From contig NZ_FXYY01000006.1 of NCBI RefSeq assembly GCF_900169165.1, forward strand, positions 62,001-126,000: 64,000 bases of DNA. The letters are read 5' to 3'. How positions within the stretch are numbered: position 1 is the stretch's first letter; every line of letters begins with the position of its first letter. The notes below the pieces were generated by a model. The model had not been told where the DNA came from. It saw only the letters and a program-made list of their open reading frames with translations, and searched no databases. Below, piece by piece: positions 24,381 to 33,424 of this stretch. The translations under genes and the position numbers were made by a program. This DNA comes from Brevibacterium linens ATCC 9172 (GTDB lineage: Bacteria > Actinomycetota > Actinomycetes > Actinomycetales > Brevibacteriaceae).

Positions 24381-25960
24381 CAGTCATCACCTCCGAGTAC
24401 GTTCGTGACGTAGTCGAGCGGTGTCGAGAGGTTCTCAGCCGCCCGGTTCGACATGTCCCACAGGGGTTCGGCGGCGATCGTGAGCACGATGGAGGCGATC
24501 ACCACCACCGAGGTGGCCGCCACCATGGCAGGGGGAACTCCGATCTGAGATTTCCACGTCTTCCCCGCCAACAGCGTCTTCTTCCGCTCCGTGAACTCGT
24601 CGACGAGGTCCTCGTTCGGCTCTTCCACATCGGCCGGATCACGCCAGAATGCGAGGTTGAAGGTACGGCCGATGACATAGAGGGTGAGCAGGCTCGTCAC
24701 GGTGCCCGCGACGATGAGGACCGTGGGCAGCCACGCCTGATCGTCGAATCCGGCGAGGAAGAGCGCGACCTTGCCGATGAACCCGGAGAACGGCGGAATG
24801 CCGGAGAGATTGAGCGCCGGGATGAAGAAGATGATCGTGATCACCGGAGACAGCACCATGAGACCGCCCAGCGACCTCGTCGAGGTGGACCCGCCGCGCA
24901 TTTCGACGAGTCCGATGGCCAGGAACAGCGCGGTCTGGACGATGATGTGGTGAACCGTGTAGTAGATCGCCGCGGACAGGCCCACACTCGTCCCCAGGGC
25001 CACGCCGAAGAGCATATAGCCGATATGGGAGACCAGGGTGAAGGACACGATCCGCTTGATCTCCGACTGCGCGATGGCGCCGAAGATGCCCACGAGCATC
25101 GTCAGGCCCGCCGCGATGAGCAGCGGCACCCGCAGGGACGATTCGGAGAACAGCAGAGTCTCGGTGCGGATGATCGCATAGATGCCGACCTTCGTCAGCA
25201 GTCCCGCGAAGACCGCAGTCACCGGGGCCGGTGCCGTCGGGTACGAGTCGGGAAGCCAGAAGGACAGCGGGAAGATCGCGGCCTTGATGCCGAAGCCCAA
25301 CAGCAGGAGGACGTGGAGGATCATCTGCACATCGGCCGGCAGATCCGAGATCCTCTCCGCCAGCTGCGCCATGTTCACGGTGCCGCACGCGGCGTAGGTG
25401 ATGCCGATGGCGGCGAGGAAGATCACCGAGGACACCAGCGAGATGATCACATACGTGACTCCCGCCCGAATCCGCTCCGCCGTGGCACCGAGCGTGAGCA
25501 GCACATACGAGGCGACGAGGAACATCTCGAAGCCGACGTAGAGGTTGAACAGGTCTCCGGCGAGGAACGAGTTCGCAATGCCCGCGCACAGCACCAGGTA
25601 GCTGGGGTTGAACACGGAGATCGGGGTCTCGTTCGAGTCGTCGTTGGCGTCCTGACTCAGTGCGTAGACGAGCACGCACAGGGTGACCAGCGAGGACACG
25701 ATGAGCATGAGCGAGGACAGCCTGTCGGCGACGAGCACGATGCCGGCCGGTGGCTGCCACCCGCCGATCGCCACGACCTGCGGTCCGTGCACATCGACCC
25801 CGAGAAGGATCAGCGTGGCGATGGCCATGACCGCGACCAGGATCGCGATCGACACGAGATTCTGCGCCCGCGTGTGCTTGGACAGGATCAGCGCGATGCC
25901 GGCGCCGATGAGCGGCAGCAGAACCGGCAGGGGAACGAGTACGGGCAGAAGATCGATCAT
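24380..25960 (-). CDS. mrpD: Mrp Na+/H+ antiporter subunit D
   Basis: A 526-residue proton-translocating subunit homologous to NuoM/NuoN of complex I, with about 14 membrane spans. Family features include the TM5-region glutamate in YVGFEMFLVASYVLL, the lysine in GFGIKAAIFPLSFWLPDSYPTAPAPV, and HIGYMLFGVALG. The ATG at 25960 overlaps the mrpC stop by 4 bases. It forms the ion-path core with MrpA. Confidence 0.92.
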   Translation of the reverse strand: MIDLLPVLVPLPVLLPLIGAGIALILSKHTRAQNLVSIAILVAVMAIATLILLGVDVHGPQVVAIGGWQPPAGIVLVADRLSSLMLIVSSLVTLCVLVYALSQDANDDSNETPISVFNPSYLVLCAGIANSFLAGDLFNLYVGFEMFLVASYVLLTLGATAERIRAGVTYVIISLVSSVIFLAAIGITYAACGTVNMAQLAERISDLPADVQMILHVLLLLGFGIKAAIFPLSFWLPDSYPTAPAPVTAVFAGLLTKVGIYAIIRTETLLFSESSLRVPLLIAAGLTMLVGIFGAIAQSEIKRIVSFTLVSHIGYMLFGVALGTSVGLSAAIYYTVHHIIVQTALFLAIGLVEMRGGSTSTRSLGGLMVLSPVITIIFFIPALNLSGIPPFSGFIGKVALFLAGFDDQAWLPTVLIVAGTVTSLLTLYVIGRTFNLAFWRDPADVEEPNEDLVDEFTERKKTLLAGKTWKSQIGVPPAMVAATSVVVIASIVLTIAAEPLWDMSNRAAENLSTPLDYVTNVLGGDD

Positions 25961-26589
25961 GAGTCGTCTCCCTGTTTGGCGTCCTTGGCCTCTTCGGCGA
26001 CTTCGGCCTCCTCGGCGCTGTGGGCCTCCGTCTGCGAGTCCGCGGCCGCCTCGGCGATGGCATCGGCCTCGGCCGGAGTCGACGCATCCTCGATATCGTC
26101 GACGAGTTCCTCCCGCTCCGCAGGAGTCCCGTCGTCGTCGAGGTCGATGGCGCCGGTGATCGGGGACTCCGCCTCGTCGCCGAACTCGGTGTCGTCGTAG
26201 TCGGTGCTCGCCTCCGCCTCGGAGTCGATGAGCTTCGTGATCGCCACCTGGAGGTCGGTGTCGTCGTCCTGCAGCGAATCGGCGCGCATGAGCCTCCAGG
26301 AACGGTAGATCATAGCCAGCAGGAATGCCGTCACGGAGAAGGTGATGACGATGGCCGTGAGGACGAGGGCATGCGGCAGCGGATCGGACATGCCCTCGGT
26401 CGACAGGTTCTCTCCGTCGGTCAGGGGCGGGGAACCGCGCCCGGCGGTGAGGATGATGAGCAGGTTCACTCCGTTGCCGAGCAGGATGAAGCCGAGCAGA
26501 ACGCGCGTCAGGGAGCGTTCGAGCATGAGGTAGATGCCGGCGGCGAAGAGGACGCCCATGGCCAGGACCATGACGAAGGAGACGCTCAC
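25957..26589 (-). CDS. mrpC: Mrp Na+/H+ antiporter subunit C with acidic tail
   Basis: A 210-residue MnhC/NuoK-like subunit. The three-span core (about 1-112) has LLGFILLGNGVNLLII and DPLPHALVLTAIVITFSVTAF. A roughly 95-residue C-terminal tail is almost wholly Glu/Asp/Ala (EEAEVAEEAKDAKQGDD). GTG start at 26589, overlapping the mrpA stop (GTGA). Typical MrpC is 110-130 residues, so the tail is an addition. Confidence 0.88.
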   Translation of the reverse strand: MSVSFVMVLAMGVLFAAGIYLMLERSLTRVLLGFILLGNGVNLLIILTAGRGSPPLTDGENLSTEGMSDPLPHALVLTAIVITFSVTAFLLAMIYRSWRLMRADSLQDDDTDLQVAITKLIDSEAEASTDYDDTEFGDEAESPITGAIDLDDDGTPAEREELVDDIEDASTPAEADAIAEAAADSQTEAHSAEEAEVAEEAKDAKQGDDS

Positions 26590-29500
26590 AGTCGGCCCCC
26601 TTCCGCACCGTTGTCGACGTCGAGTTCGTTGACCCGGTCGATGATCTCGGACACGGCTCGATGTTCGGCAGTCGCGCCCAGGTTCTCGGAGAAGTTCACA
26701 TTGTCGTGGATGCGGTCGGTCAGCATCGCCTCGTCGCGCTCCTGGTGCAGGTCGACCTCGGCCCCCAGCGAGCGGAGGATGTCGAGCATGAGGCCGACGA
26801 CGATGAGGTAGACGCCGATGTCGAAGAACGTCGATGTGCCGAAGGACACGTGGCCCAGCAGCGGCAGATCGCCCTCGAGGTAGACGGAGTCGAAGACCGT
26901 CTCACCCCAGATCCACCCTCCGATGACGGTGAGGATCGCGGTGACCAGGCCGGTGCCCAGCATTCCTGAGGGGGTGAAGGGGGCCGCCTCGGCGAGTTCG
27001 TACTTGCCTCCGGCGAGGTAGCGCACGACGAGGGCGAGGCCGGCGACGAGGCCGCCGGCGAATCCGCCGCCCGGGGCGTTGTGGCCGGCGAAGAGCAGAT
27101 AGACGGAGAAGATGATGACGGCGTGGAAGATGAGGCGTGCGGTGACCTCGAGGATGATCGACCGGTTGCGCGGGGCCAGGGTGCGTCCGGCGATGAGCCA
27201 AGACGCTCGCTTCTGCGACAGCCCCTCGCTGCGGCCGGTGTGGTGGAGATCGACGACGTCCTCGGCCACGGGCTGGAAGCGGATGCGGCCGGCCGCCTCG
27301 GTGCCGTCCTTCTTCCTCTCGAACCGATGCAGGTGGCCTTCGCGACCGCGGACGAAGATGAGGCCGGCGATACCGGTTCCGGCGGCCACGAGCACCGAGA
27401 TCTCGCCCATCGTGTCCCACGCACGGATGTCGACGAGGGTGACGTTGACGATGTTCCTGCCGTGGCCGAGTTCGTAGGCGAGCTGCCCGAAGTCGGTGGA
27501 GATCGGATCGGCCACGCGCACACCGGTGGCGATGAGGACCACGAGCATGACGGTGATGCCGACGGCGCCGCCGATGATCGCCCGCCACGCGGGGGTGAGG
27601 CGACCGGTGGACTCACCGATGCGCGCCGGCAGCCGGCGGAGGACGAGGACGAAGACGACGATCGTGATGGTCTCGACGAGCACCTGGGTCAGGGCCAGGT
27701 CGGGAGCGCCGACGAAGGCGAAGTAGGCGACCATCGCATAGCCGGAGATGCCGGTGACGACGACGGCGGTGAAGCGCTTCTTCGCGCGGGTGGCCCCGAT
27801 CGCGACGATGACGAGCACGGCCGCGACGATGAGATCCAGCGGAGTGTCCCAGAGCCGGAAGGTGATGTTCCACGTGTCATTGGCGATGATCGCCAGACCC
27901 AATCCGGCGACGAGGACGAAGTAGACCACGCCCTGGTAGAACGGCAGCGAGCCGCGCTGAGTGCGGGCGGTGACCCACAGCGCCAGGGCTTCCATCCAGC
28001 CGATGAGCATCCGGTAGAGCTCGTGGAAGTCCAGTCCCGACGGCAGTGTCGCCTGGACCTTCGCGAAGGGACGGCGGACGATGAACAGGGCCAGGCCCGC
28101 GGCGACGGTCACAGCGGTGAAGGCGAGCGCCGGTTCGAATCCGTGCCACAGCGCGAGGTGGTAGTGCCCGTCGCCCTCGGCCACAGCCGGCAGTCCGGTC
28201 GTCCAGGCGGAGAAGTAGCCGTCGAGCAGTCCGACTCCCGGGCCGAGCGCCAGGGTCAGCGCGGTGAGGATGAGCGGGGAGACGACGAGGGTGAGCTTTT
28301 CGTCGCGGCGGGCGATGTCATCGACGCCCGGCTTCGACGAGAACGCACCCCAGATGAAGCGAGCCGAGTAGGCGACGGTGAGGATCGAGCCGATCATGAT
28401 CCCGATGAAGGCAATGACCGAGGTCTTGTCCGACGAGGACAGCAGCGTCGAGTATGCGGCTTCCTTCGCGGCGAAGCCGAGCAGCGGCGGCAGCCCCGCC
28501 ATCGAGGCGGCTGCGATCGTCGCGCACACGGCGACGACGGGGAAGGCCCTCCAACCGCCGGAGAGCTTCGTCAGGTCACGGGTGCCGGCACGGTGGTCGA
28601 TGATGCCGACGCACAGGAACAGACACGACTTGAACAGGGCGTGGGCGATGAGCAGACCCAGGGCCGCCTTCGTGATGTCCGGAGTCCCGAACGCGGCCAT
28701 GGTGGTGAGGAAGCCGAGCTGCGAGACCGTGCCGAAGGCCAGAAGCAGCTTGAGGTCGGTCTGCTTCAGCGCCTGCCACCCGCCGATGAACATCGTCAGC
28801 AGACCCAGGGTGAGCAGCACCTCGGACCAGCCTGGGATGTTGTGGTAGCCCGGTGCCAGGCGCAGGACGAGGTAGATTCCCGCCTTGACCATCGCCGCGG
28901 CGTGCAGATAGGCGCTGACCGGGGTGGGTGCGGCCATGGCGCCGGGCAGCCAGAAGTGGAAGGGCATGAGCGCGGACTTCGAGACCGCGCCGACGAGGAT
29001 AAGGATGACGGCGGAGACGATGACCCCGCCCGTGTCCATTCCGGACTGGGCACGGTCGATCAGGGTCGAGATCTGCCCGGTGCCGGTGGCGGTGATGAGC
29101 AGGATCATGCCCACGAGCATGGCCAGGCCGCCGGCCGTGGTGACGATGAGCGCCTGCAGGGCAGCCTGCCGCGAGCGACGGCGCGACTGGCTGTGCCCGA
29201 TGAGCAGGTACGAGAAGACTGTGGTGCCTTCCCAGAACAGGTAGAGCATGAGCAGTTCGTCGGCGACGACGAGCCCGTACATCATTCCGGCGAAGGCCAT
29301 GAAGATTCCCGCGAACCGAGCCAGGCCCGGCTCGTCGGGCGGGAAGTAGCGTGCACAGTAGACGAAGACGAGAGCACCGACCCCGGTGACCAGCAGCGTC
29401 ATGATCCAGGAGAGCACGTCGAGGCGGAAGACTCCGGAGAGGCCGAGCTCGGGCAGCCAGTCGAAATTCTCGACGAGCGGCTGGGCCGCGGGGCCGAACA

Positions 29501-29642
29501 GATCGGAGATCGCCGACAGGCTCCACAGCAGTCCCGCGAAGGGAACGAGGGCGAGGAGGAAGAAGGCGTTGCGGCCGAGCAGGCGAACCAGGGGGTAGGC
29601 GATGACAGATGCCCCGAAGAAGGCTCCTGTCATGATCATCAC
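26586..29642 (-). CDS. mrpA: Mrp Na+/H+ antiporter subunit A fused to subunit B
   Basis: A 1018-residue protein. About 1-790 is MrpA (NuoL-like), with the conserved glutamate in LYLFWEGTTVFSYLLIGH, the lysine and histidine block VSKSALMPFHFWLPGAMAAPTPVSAYLHAAAMVKAG and the C-terminal MbhD/DUF4040-like part. The last 150 or so residues form an MrpB domain (FSVYLLFAGHNAPGGGFAGGLVAG), so A and B are one polypeptide, as in several actinobacteria. First gene of a nine-gene minus-strand operon. GGAGGTG lies upstream; either the ATG at 29642 or the GTG one codon before it may be used. The complex exchanges Na+ (or Li+, K+) for H+ and supports alkaline and salt tolerance. Confidence 0.93.
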   Translation of the reverse strand: MMIMTGAFFGASVIAYPLVRLLGRNAFFLLALVPFAGLLWSLSAISDLFGPAAQPLVENFDWLPELGLSGVFRLDVLSWIMTLLVTGVGALVFVYCARYFPPDEPGLARFAGIFMAFAGMMYGLVVADELLMLYLFWEGTTVFSYLLIGHSQSRRRSRQAALQALIVTTAGGLAMLVGMILLITATGTGQISTLIDRAQSGMDTGGVIVSAVILILVGAVSKSALMPFHFWLPGAMAAPTPVSAYLHAAAMVKAGIYLVLRLAPGYHNIPGWSEVLLTLGLLTMFIGGWQALKQTDLKLLLAFGTVSQLGFLTTMAAFGTPDITKAALGLLIAHALFKSCLFLCVGIIDHRAGTRDLTKLSGGWRAFPVVAVCATIAAASMAGLPPLLGFAAKEAAYSTLLSSSDKTSVIAFIGIMIGSILTVAYSARFIWGAFSSKPGVDDIARRDEKLTLVVSPLILTALTLALGPGVGLLDGYFSAWTTGLPAVAEGDGHYHLALWHGFEPALAFTAVTVAAGLALFIVRRPFAKVQATLPSGLDFHELYRMLIGWMEALALWVTARTQRGSLPFYQGVVYFVLVAGLGLAIIANDTWNITFRLWDTPLDLIVAAVLVIVAIGATRAKKRFTAVVVTGISGYAMVAYFAFVGAPDLALTQVLVETITIVVFVLVLRRLPARIGESTGRLTPAWRAIIGGAVGITVMLVVLIATGVRVADPISTDFGQLAYELGHGRNIVNVTLVDIRAWDTMGEISVLVAAGTGIAGLIFVRGREGHLHRFERKKDGTEAAGRIRFQPVAEDVVDLHHTGRSEGLSQKRASWLIAGRTLAPRNRSIILEVTARLIFHAVIIFSVYLLFAGHNAPGGGFAGGLVAGLALVVRYLAGGKYELAEAAPFTPSGMLGTGLVTAILTVIGGWIWGETVFDSVYLEGDLPLLGHVSFGTSTFFDIGVYLIVVGLMLDILRSLGAEVDLHQERDEAMLTDRIHDNVNFSENLGATAEHRAVSEIIDRVNELDVDNGAEGGRL

Positions 29643-29769
29643 CGGCGGCCACCTCCGTCATATGCCTGTTTGTGAGAAAGGTTCGTCAGGTCATTTTCGC
29701 ACGGACAGGTGTCGTTTCCCGAATCGCAGGACGTCAGTTGAGACCGGTCCTGCCCCGGCATGGCACCGA

Positions 29770-30891
29770 TCATGCACGCAGCTGTCGGCTGGTCACGAGG
29801 AAGCCGTTCTCGTCGAGTCCGATGCCCGCCGAACCGATGAGCAGCTCGGCCCCGATCGCGTCGGTGAGCTCAGCAACCCGGCTGCGCATCCGCCGGAATC
29901 GGCGCCCCTGGTTCGGCTGATAGCGCTTCGACTCGGCATCCATCCAATGCACGTGGTATTCGATCTGCGGGGCGTCGGTGTGGGCGGCGATGATCGGCGG
30001 AACCCACTCGGCCTCCATCACCCGGATCTCGAGGCTGCCGGCGGATTCGTCGATCTCGCCGAGCGGGACGAGCAGGGCATAGCCGTCGAGGATGACCGGG
30101 GCGGACGGGTCGAAGAGCGGATGGTCGATGCTCGCTTGGGCCAGCACATCCTCGTCGGGAGTGGGCAGGGCCTGCTGGAAGGCCTGTGGGGCATGGCGGC
30201 GCACGAAGTCGAGGACGACGGGCGGTTCCATCCAATACGAGGAGTAGATGTAGAGGTCGATCTTCGCCTCGGGGTCGGGGATGATCGCCCGCGTCGGCAG
30301 TCCGGGCTCGTCGGCCAGACGCACGCCCGTGTGGAGGCGGGAGGCGACGGAGAGCATGAGGCTGAGCATCCGCTCCTCCTCCCGGTCCGGCATCCCAGCG
30401 GGAAAGGCCTCGTGGAGTCCGTCGGCGTCCGCGAACCAGTCCGGCGGCGGGGTCGGCTGCCGGTCCCGCGGGCAGTCGATGACGATGGCGTGCTGTGCCC
30501 AGTCGGGGACCTCGAGCGCGGCGGCATCGGAGGGATCGAGGGCGACCCCCGAGCTCAGTCGGGAGTGGCGGCTCAGTCGCATCTGCCCGTGCTCGTCGAG
30601 CACCGGGGGAAGGTCGGGCAGTTTGTTGTGGATGAGCGCGAGAACGTCGGATACCTCGACCGCGTCATCGAGGAGGATGAGGTGGAATCCCCGCAGATCC
30701 GCCGAGGTGGCCGTGTCCTCGGGCGCGGACGTGTCACCGCCGTAGCCGGGCCGCCCCGTCGACGGCATTCCGCTCCGTCGCCGACTCGCGGCCCGGGCGT
30801 CCGGCTTCTGATAGCGCGCGGCGTCGGTCTGTTCCCGGGCGGCGCGTTCAGCGGCTTCGCGTTGCAGCCGCAGTTCGCGGCGGGTGATCAC
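29770..30891 (-). CDS. Unknown protein translationally coupled to dcd
   Basis: A 373-residue soluble protein that I do not recognise. The first 60 residues are highly charged and Arg/Ala/Glu-rich ([18 protein letters not shown]), probably a coiled helix. A folded alpha/beta region follows ([33 protein letters not shown]) and then [21 protein letters not shown] and [27 protein letters not shown]. The GTG start overlaps the dcd stop (GTGA) and GGAGGG precedes it, so it is made with dCTP deaminase. No membrane span or signal peptide. Confidence 0.6.
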   Translation of the reverse strand: MITRRELRLQREAAERAAREQTDAARYQKPDARAASRRRSGMPSTGRPGYGGDTSAPEDTATSADLRGFHLILLDDAVEVSDVLALIHNKLPDLPPVLDEHGQMRLSRHSRLSSGVALDPSDAAALEVPDWAQHAIVIDCPRDRQPTPPPDWFADADGLHEAFPAGMPDREEERMLSLMLSVASRLHTGVRLADEPGLPTRAIIPDPEAKIDLYIYSSYWMEPPVVLDFVRRHAPQAFQQALPTPDEDVLAQASIDHPLFDPSAPVILDGYALLVPLGEIDESAGSLEIRVMEAEWVPPIIAAHTDAPQIEYHVHWMDAESKRYQPNQGRRFRRMRSRVAELTDAIGAELLIGSAGIGLDENGFLVTSRQLRA

Positions 30892-31466
30892 ATGTCCCTC
30901 CGGTAGAAGTTGAGATGCGAACGGGAGGCAGTCGGGCCACGCTGCCCCTGATAGCGGTTGCCCGTGGCCTGGGAACCGTAGGGATTCTCCGCCTCCGAGC
31001 TGAGCCGGAAGAAGCAGAGCTGGCCGATCTTCATTCCCGGCCACAGGGTGATCGGCAGGGTCGCGACGTTCGACAGCTCCAGCGTGACATGGCCGCTGAA
31101 GCCGGGGTCGATGAATCCGGCCGTCGAGTGGGTCAGCAGGCCCAGACGTCCGAGCGAGGACTTGCCCTCGAGCCGAGCGGCGACGTCGACGGGCAGAGTC
31201 ACGAGCTCATGGGTGGAGGCGAGGACGAATTCGCCCGGGTGGAGGACGAACGGCTCCCCCGGAGCGGCCTCGACGAAGCGGGTGAGTTCGGGCTGCTCGA
31301 GGCTCGGATCGATGACCGCGTATTTGTGGTTGTCGAAGAGCCGGAAGCAGCGGTCGAGACACACGTCGACACTGGCCGGCTGGATCAGCGACGGGTCGTA
31401 GGGGTCGAGGGCGATGCGGCCGGAGTCGAGCTCGGCGCGGATGTCGCGGTCTGAAAGCAGAGTCAC
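30888..31466 (-). CDS. dcd: dCTP deaminase
   Basis: A 192-residue trimeric enzyme making dUTP (or, in the bifunctional actinobacterial type, dUMP) from dCTP. Motifs: LLSDRDI at the start, [12 protein letters not shown] near 105, and the catalytic block [34 protein letters not shown] with the conserved glutamate near 135. GTG at 31466 with CGGAGAC upstream is chosen because it gives the family's exact N-terminus. The frame continues upstream without coding character. Confidence 0.92.
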   Translation of the reverse strand: MTLLSDRDIRAELDSGRIALDPYDPSLIQPASVDVCLDRCFRLFDNHKYAVIDPSLEQPELTRFVEAAPGEPFVLHPGEFVLASTHELVTLPVDVAARLEGKSSLGRLGLLTHSTAGFIDPGFSGHVTLELSNVATLPITLWPGMKIGQLCFFRLSSEAENPYGSQATGNRYQGQRGPTASRSHLNFYRRDM

Positions 31467-31756
31467 GTCTCCGATGGTAGTCGTTCCGACCTCATCACGC
31501 TCACAAATCACATCGTTGTGATTCGCGGAATTCTCTTCAATGGGTGAGCGACACGCCGAATCTATGTCACGAAATGATAACGATCTCTGCGATAAATGCT
31601 GGTTTTTCCCCGTGTGTCTCCCCATCGCAACCGGTGAATGCTTTAGAGTTATGAGCTGTACGGACCCGCGCACGATGGTGCCTTCCCCTTCTTAAGCCAA
31701 GGAATGCCGGGAGTCCATCGTCTTTCGTGGGTAGACAACAATCGAAAGGCATTACT

Positions 31757-33418
31757 GTGAAGACCTCGCGTCTTGTGCTTGCCCCCGCAGTAGCCGTTGC
31801 ATTGACAGGTCTTGCTGGCGCCCCGGCGTTCGCAGCGACAGAGTCCACCGCTTCGGTCCCTCAGCAACCGCTGTGCGCCCAGGGTGATCAGCAGTCATCG
31901 AGCAGCTCCGAATCGGATTCCTCGGTTCCCGACGAGTCGGACCCGCAGGCGACCCTTGCGCAGGCGCAGGTGACCCGCGCCGACATCGCGGACGACAAGA
32001 AGGGACTCGGCTTCTCCGGCACCGGATTCACCCCGGACCAGAAGGCCACGGTGACCGTCATCGGCACCGAGGGCACCGAATACACGCCGGACAAGAAGCT
32101 CACCGTCGATGAGGAGGGCAAGGTCTCCGGCACCTACTTCTTCACCGTCACCGAGGATGCCAAGGTTCCTGCCGGCGAGCACTCCCTCTACCTCACCGAC
32201 CTCAAGTCCGAGAAGAAGTCCTCGAAGGTGACCTTCGAGGTCGTCTCCAAGGCCTCCGAGGTCGACGAACCGGGCACGGGCGACGACGACAAGTGCGAGT
32301 CGGCCACCGGTCCGATCAAGACTCCCTCGGAGACTCCGAGCGAGACGCAGTCGCCGGAGCCGACGGAGACGAAGACCGAGGAGCCGACGACCGAGGCACC
32401 CAAGCCGTCGGAGACGAAGACCGAGGACCCCACCACGAAGGCCCCGGAACCGACGGAGACCAAGACCGAGGATCCCACCACCGAGGCGCCCCAGCCGAGC
32501 CCGTCTGAGACCGAGACCCCGGATCCGGGCGACGAAAACTCAGATGAGGGATCGACCGCCGACGAAGGCTCGGAAGAGGCTTCGTCCGCCGACGATGGCT
32601 CGGAAGAGGCTGCGACCGACGGAGTCCAGCCAGGACCGGCCAAGGCCCCGACTGGAGACGAAGATTCAGAGGGATCGGATGACGCCAAGGATTCGGAAGC
32701 CGACAAGGCCGATGACGCCAAGGACGCCGACGCGGATGCATCTGATGACGCTAAGGACGCCGGATCGAAGGATGCCGAGGATTCGGAAGCCGACAAGGCC
32801 GATGACGCCAAGGACGCCGACGCGGATGCATCTGATGACGCTAAGGACGCCGGATCGAAGGATGCCGAGGACGAGGCTGCCGAGTCCACCGGTCCGGCCA
32901 GCCCCGGCACCGAGGACAAGAAGCCTGCCGCTGATGCGCAGGCATCCATGTTCATCAACCCGACCGAGGTCAGCTCCGAGGACTTCCTGAACGACGGCAT
33001 CAAGATCGGCGTCAGCGGCGCTCAGCCCGGCGAGAAGGTCACCATCACGGTCGAGCATGCCCAGGGCAAGGTCGACCGGTACACGATGACCAAGGAAGCC
33101 GATTCCGACGGCAAGGTCACCTTCGGTGTCCAGGCCAAGGTCAAGTCCGTGCTCGGCACCTACAACGTGCGCGCCCAGGCCGAGAGCTTCGATGAGCCCC
33201 AGGGCGGAAGCTTCACGGTGCTCACCAACGGCACCGACGTCGACGAAGGCGGAGACGGAAACGGCGGCGGCCAGAGCGATTCGGGCAGTGACCTGCCGCG
33301 CACCGGTGCCGAGATGACCGGGCTGGCGCTCGGCGTCGGTCTGCTCGCTGTCGGTGCGGCAGCCGTCATCATCACCCGTCGGCGGATGAACGCCGCCGAC
33401 GATCCCGCGGAGTTCTAA
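31757..33418 (+). CDS. Sortase-anchored acidic surface protein with repeats
   Basis: A 553-residue secreted protein. It has a signal peptide (KTSRLVLAPAVAVALTGLAG, cleavage near AFA), a first beta-domain (about 70-160) of Ig-like type (GTGFTPDQKATVTVIGTEG), and a Pro/Thr/Glu repeat region (ETKTEDPTTEAP units, about 195-265). A long Asp/Ala/Lys region with a duplicated 30-residue block, a second Ig-like domain (about 405-490; SGAQPGEKVTITVEH) and an LPRTG sorting signal with hydrophobic span and RRR stop-transfer close the protein. GAAAGG precedes the GTG at 31757. It should be covalently attached to peptidoglycan by a housekeeping sortase not in this window. Ligand unknown. Confidence 0.82.
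   Translation: MKTSRLVLAPAVAVALTGLAGAPAFAATESTASVPQQPLCAQGDQQSSSSSESDSSVPDESDPQATLAQAQVTRADIADDKKGLGFSGTGFTPDQKATVTVIGTEGTEYTPDKKLTVDEEGKVSGTYFFTVTEDAKVPAGEHSLYLTDLKSEKKSSKVTFEVVSKASEVDEPGTGDDDKCESATGPIKTPSETPSETQSPEPTETKTEEPTTEAPKPSETKTEDPTTKAPEPTETKTEDPTTEAPQPSPSETETPDPGDENSDEGSTADEGSEEASSADDGSEEAATDGVQPGPAKAPTGDEDSEGSDDAKDSEADKADDAKDADADASDDAKDAGSKDAEDSEADKADDAKDADADASDDAKDAGSKDAEDEAAESTGPASPGTEDKKPAADAQASMFINPTEVSSEDFLNDGIKIGVSGAQPGEKVTITVEHAQGKVDRYTMTKEADSDGKVTFGVQAKVKSVLGTYNVRAQAESFDEPQGGSFTVLTNGTDVDEGGDGNGGGQSDSGSDLPRTGAEMTGLALGVGLLAVGAAAVIITRRRMNAADDPAEF
32690..32869 (+). repeat. Perfect 90-base tandem duplication in the surface-protein gene
   Basis: The block starting GATTCGGAAGCCGAC at 32690 is repeated, apparently without a change, at 32780. 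Each copy encodes 30 Asp/Ala/Lys-rich residues (SEADKADDAKDADADASDD...). The identity at synonymous sites indicates a recent duplication, and copy number probably varies. Confidence 0.9.
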
Positions 33419-33424
33419 ACCGCA

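Noticed and set aside
27081..29675. An 864-codon plus-strand open frame opposite mrpA
   Set aside because: It mirrors the mrpA frame; GC-rich third positions keep the antisense frame open. The translation is a low-complexity run of Asp, Glu, Arg and Gly without any domain, while the minus strand gives a textbook MrpA-MrpB.
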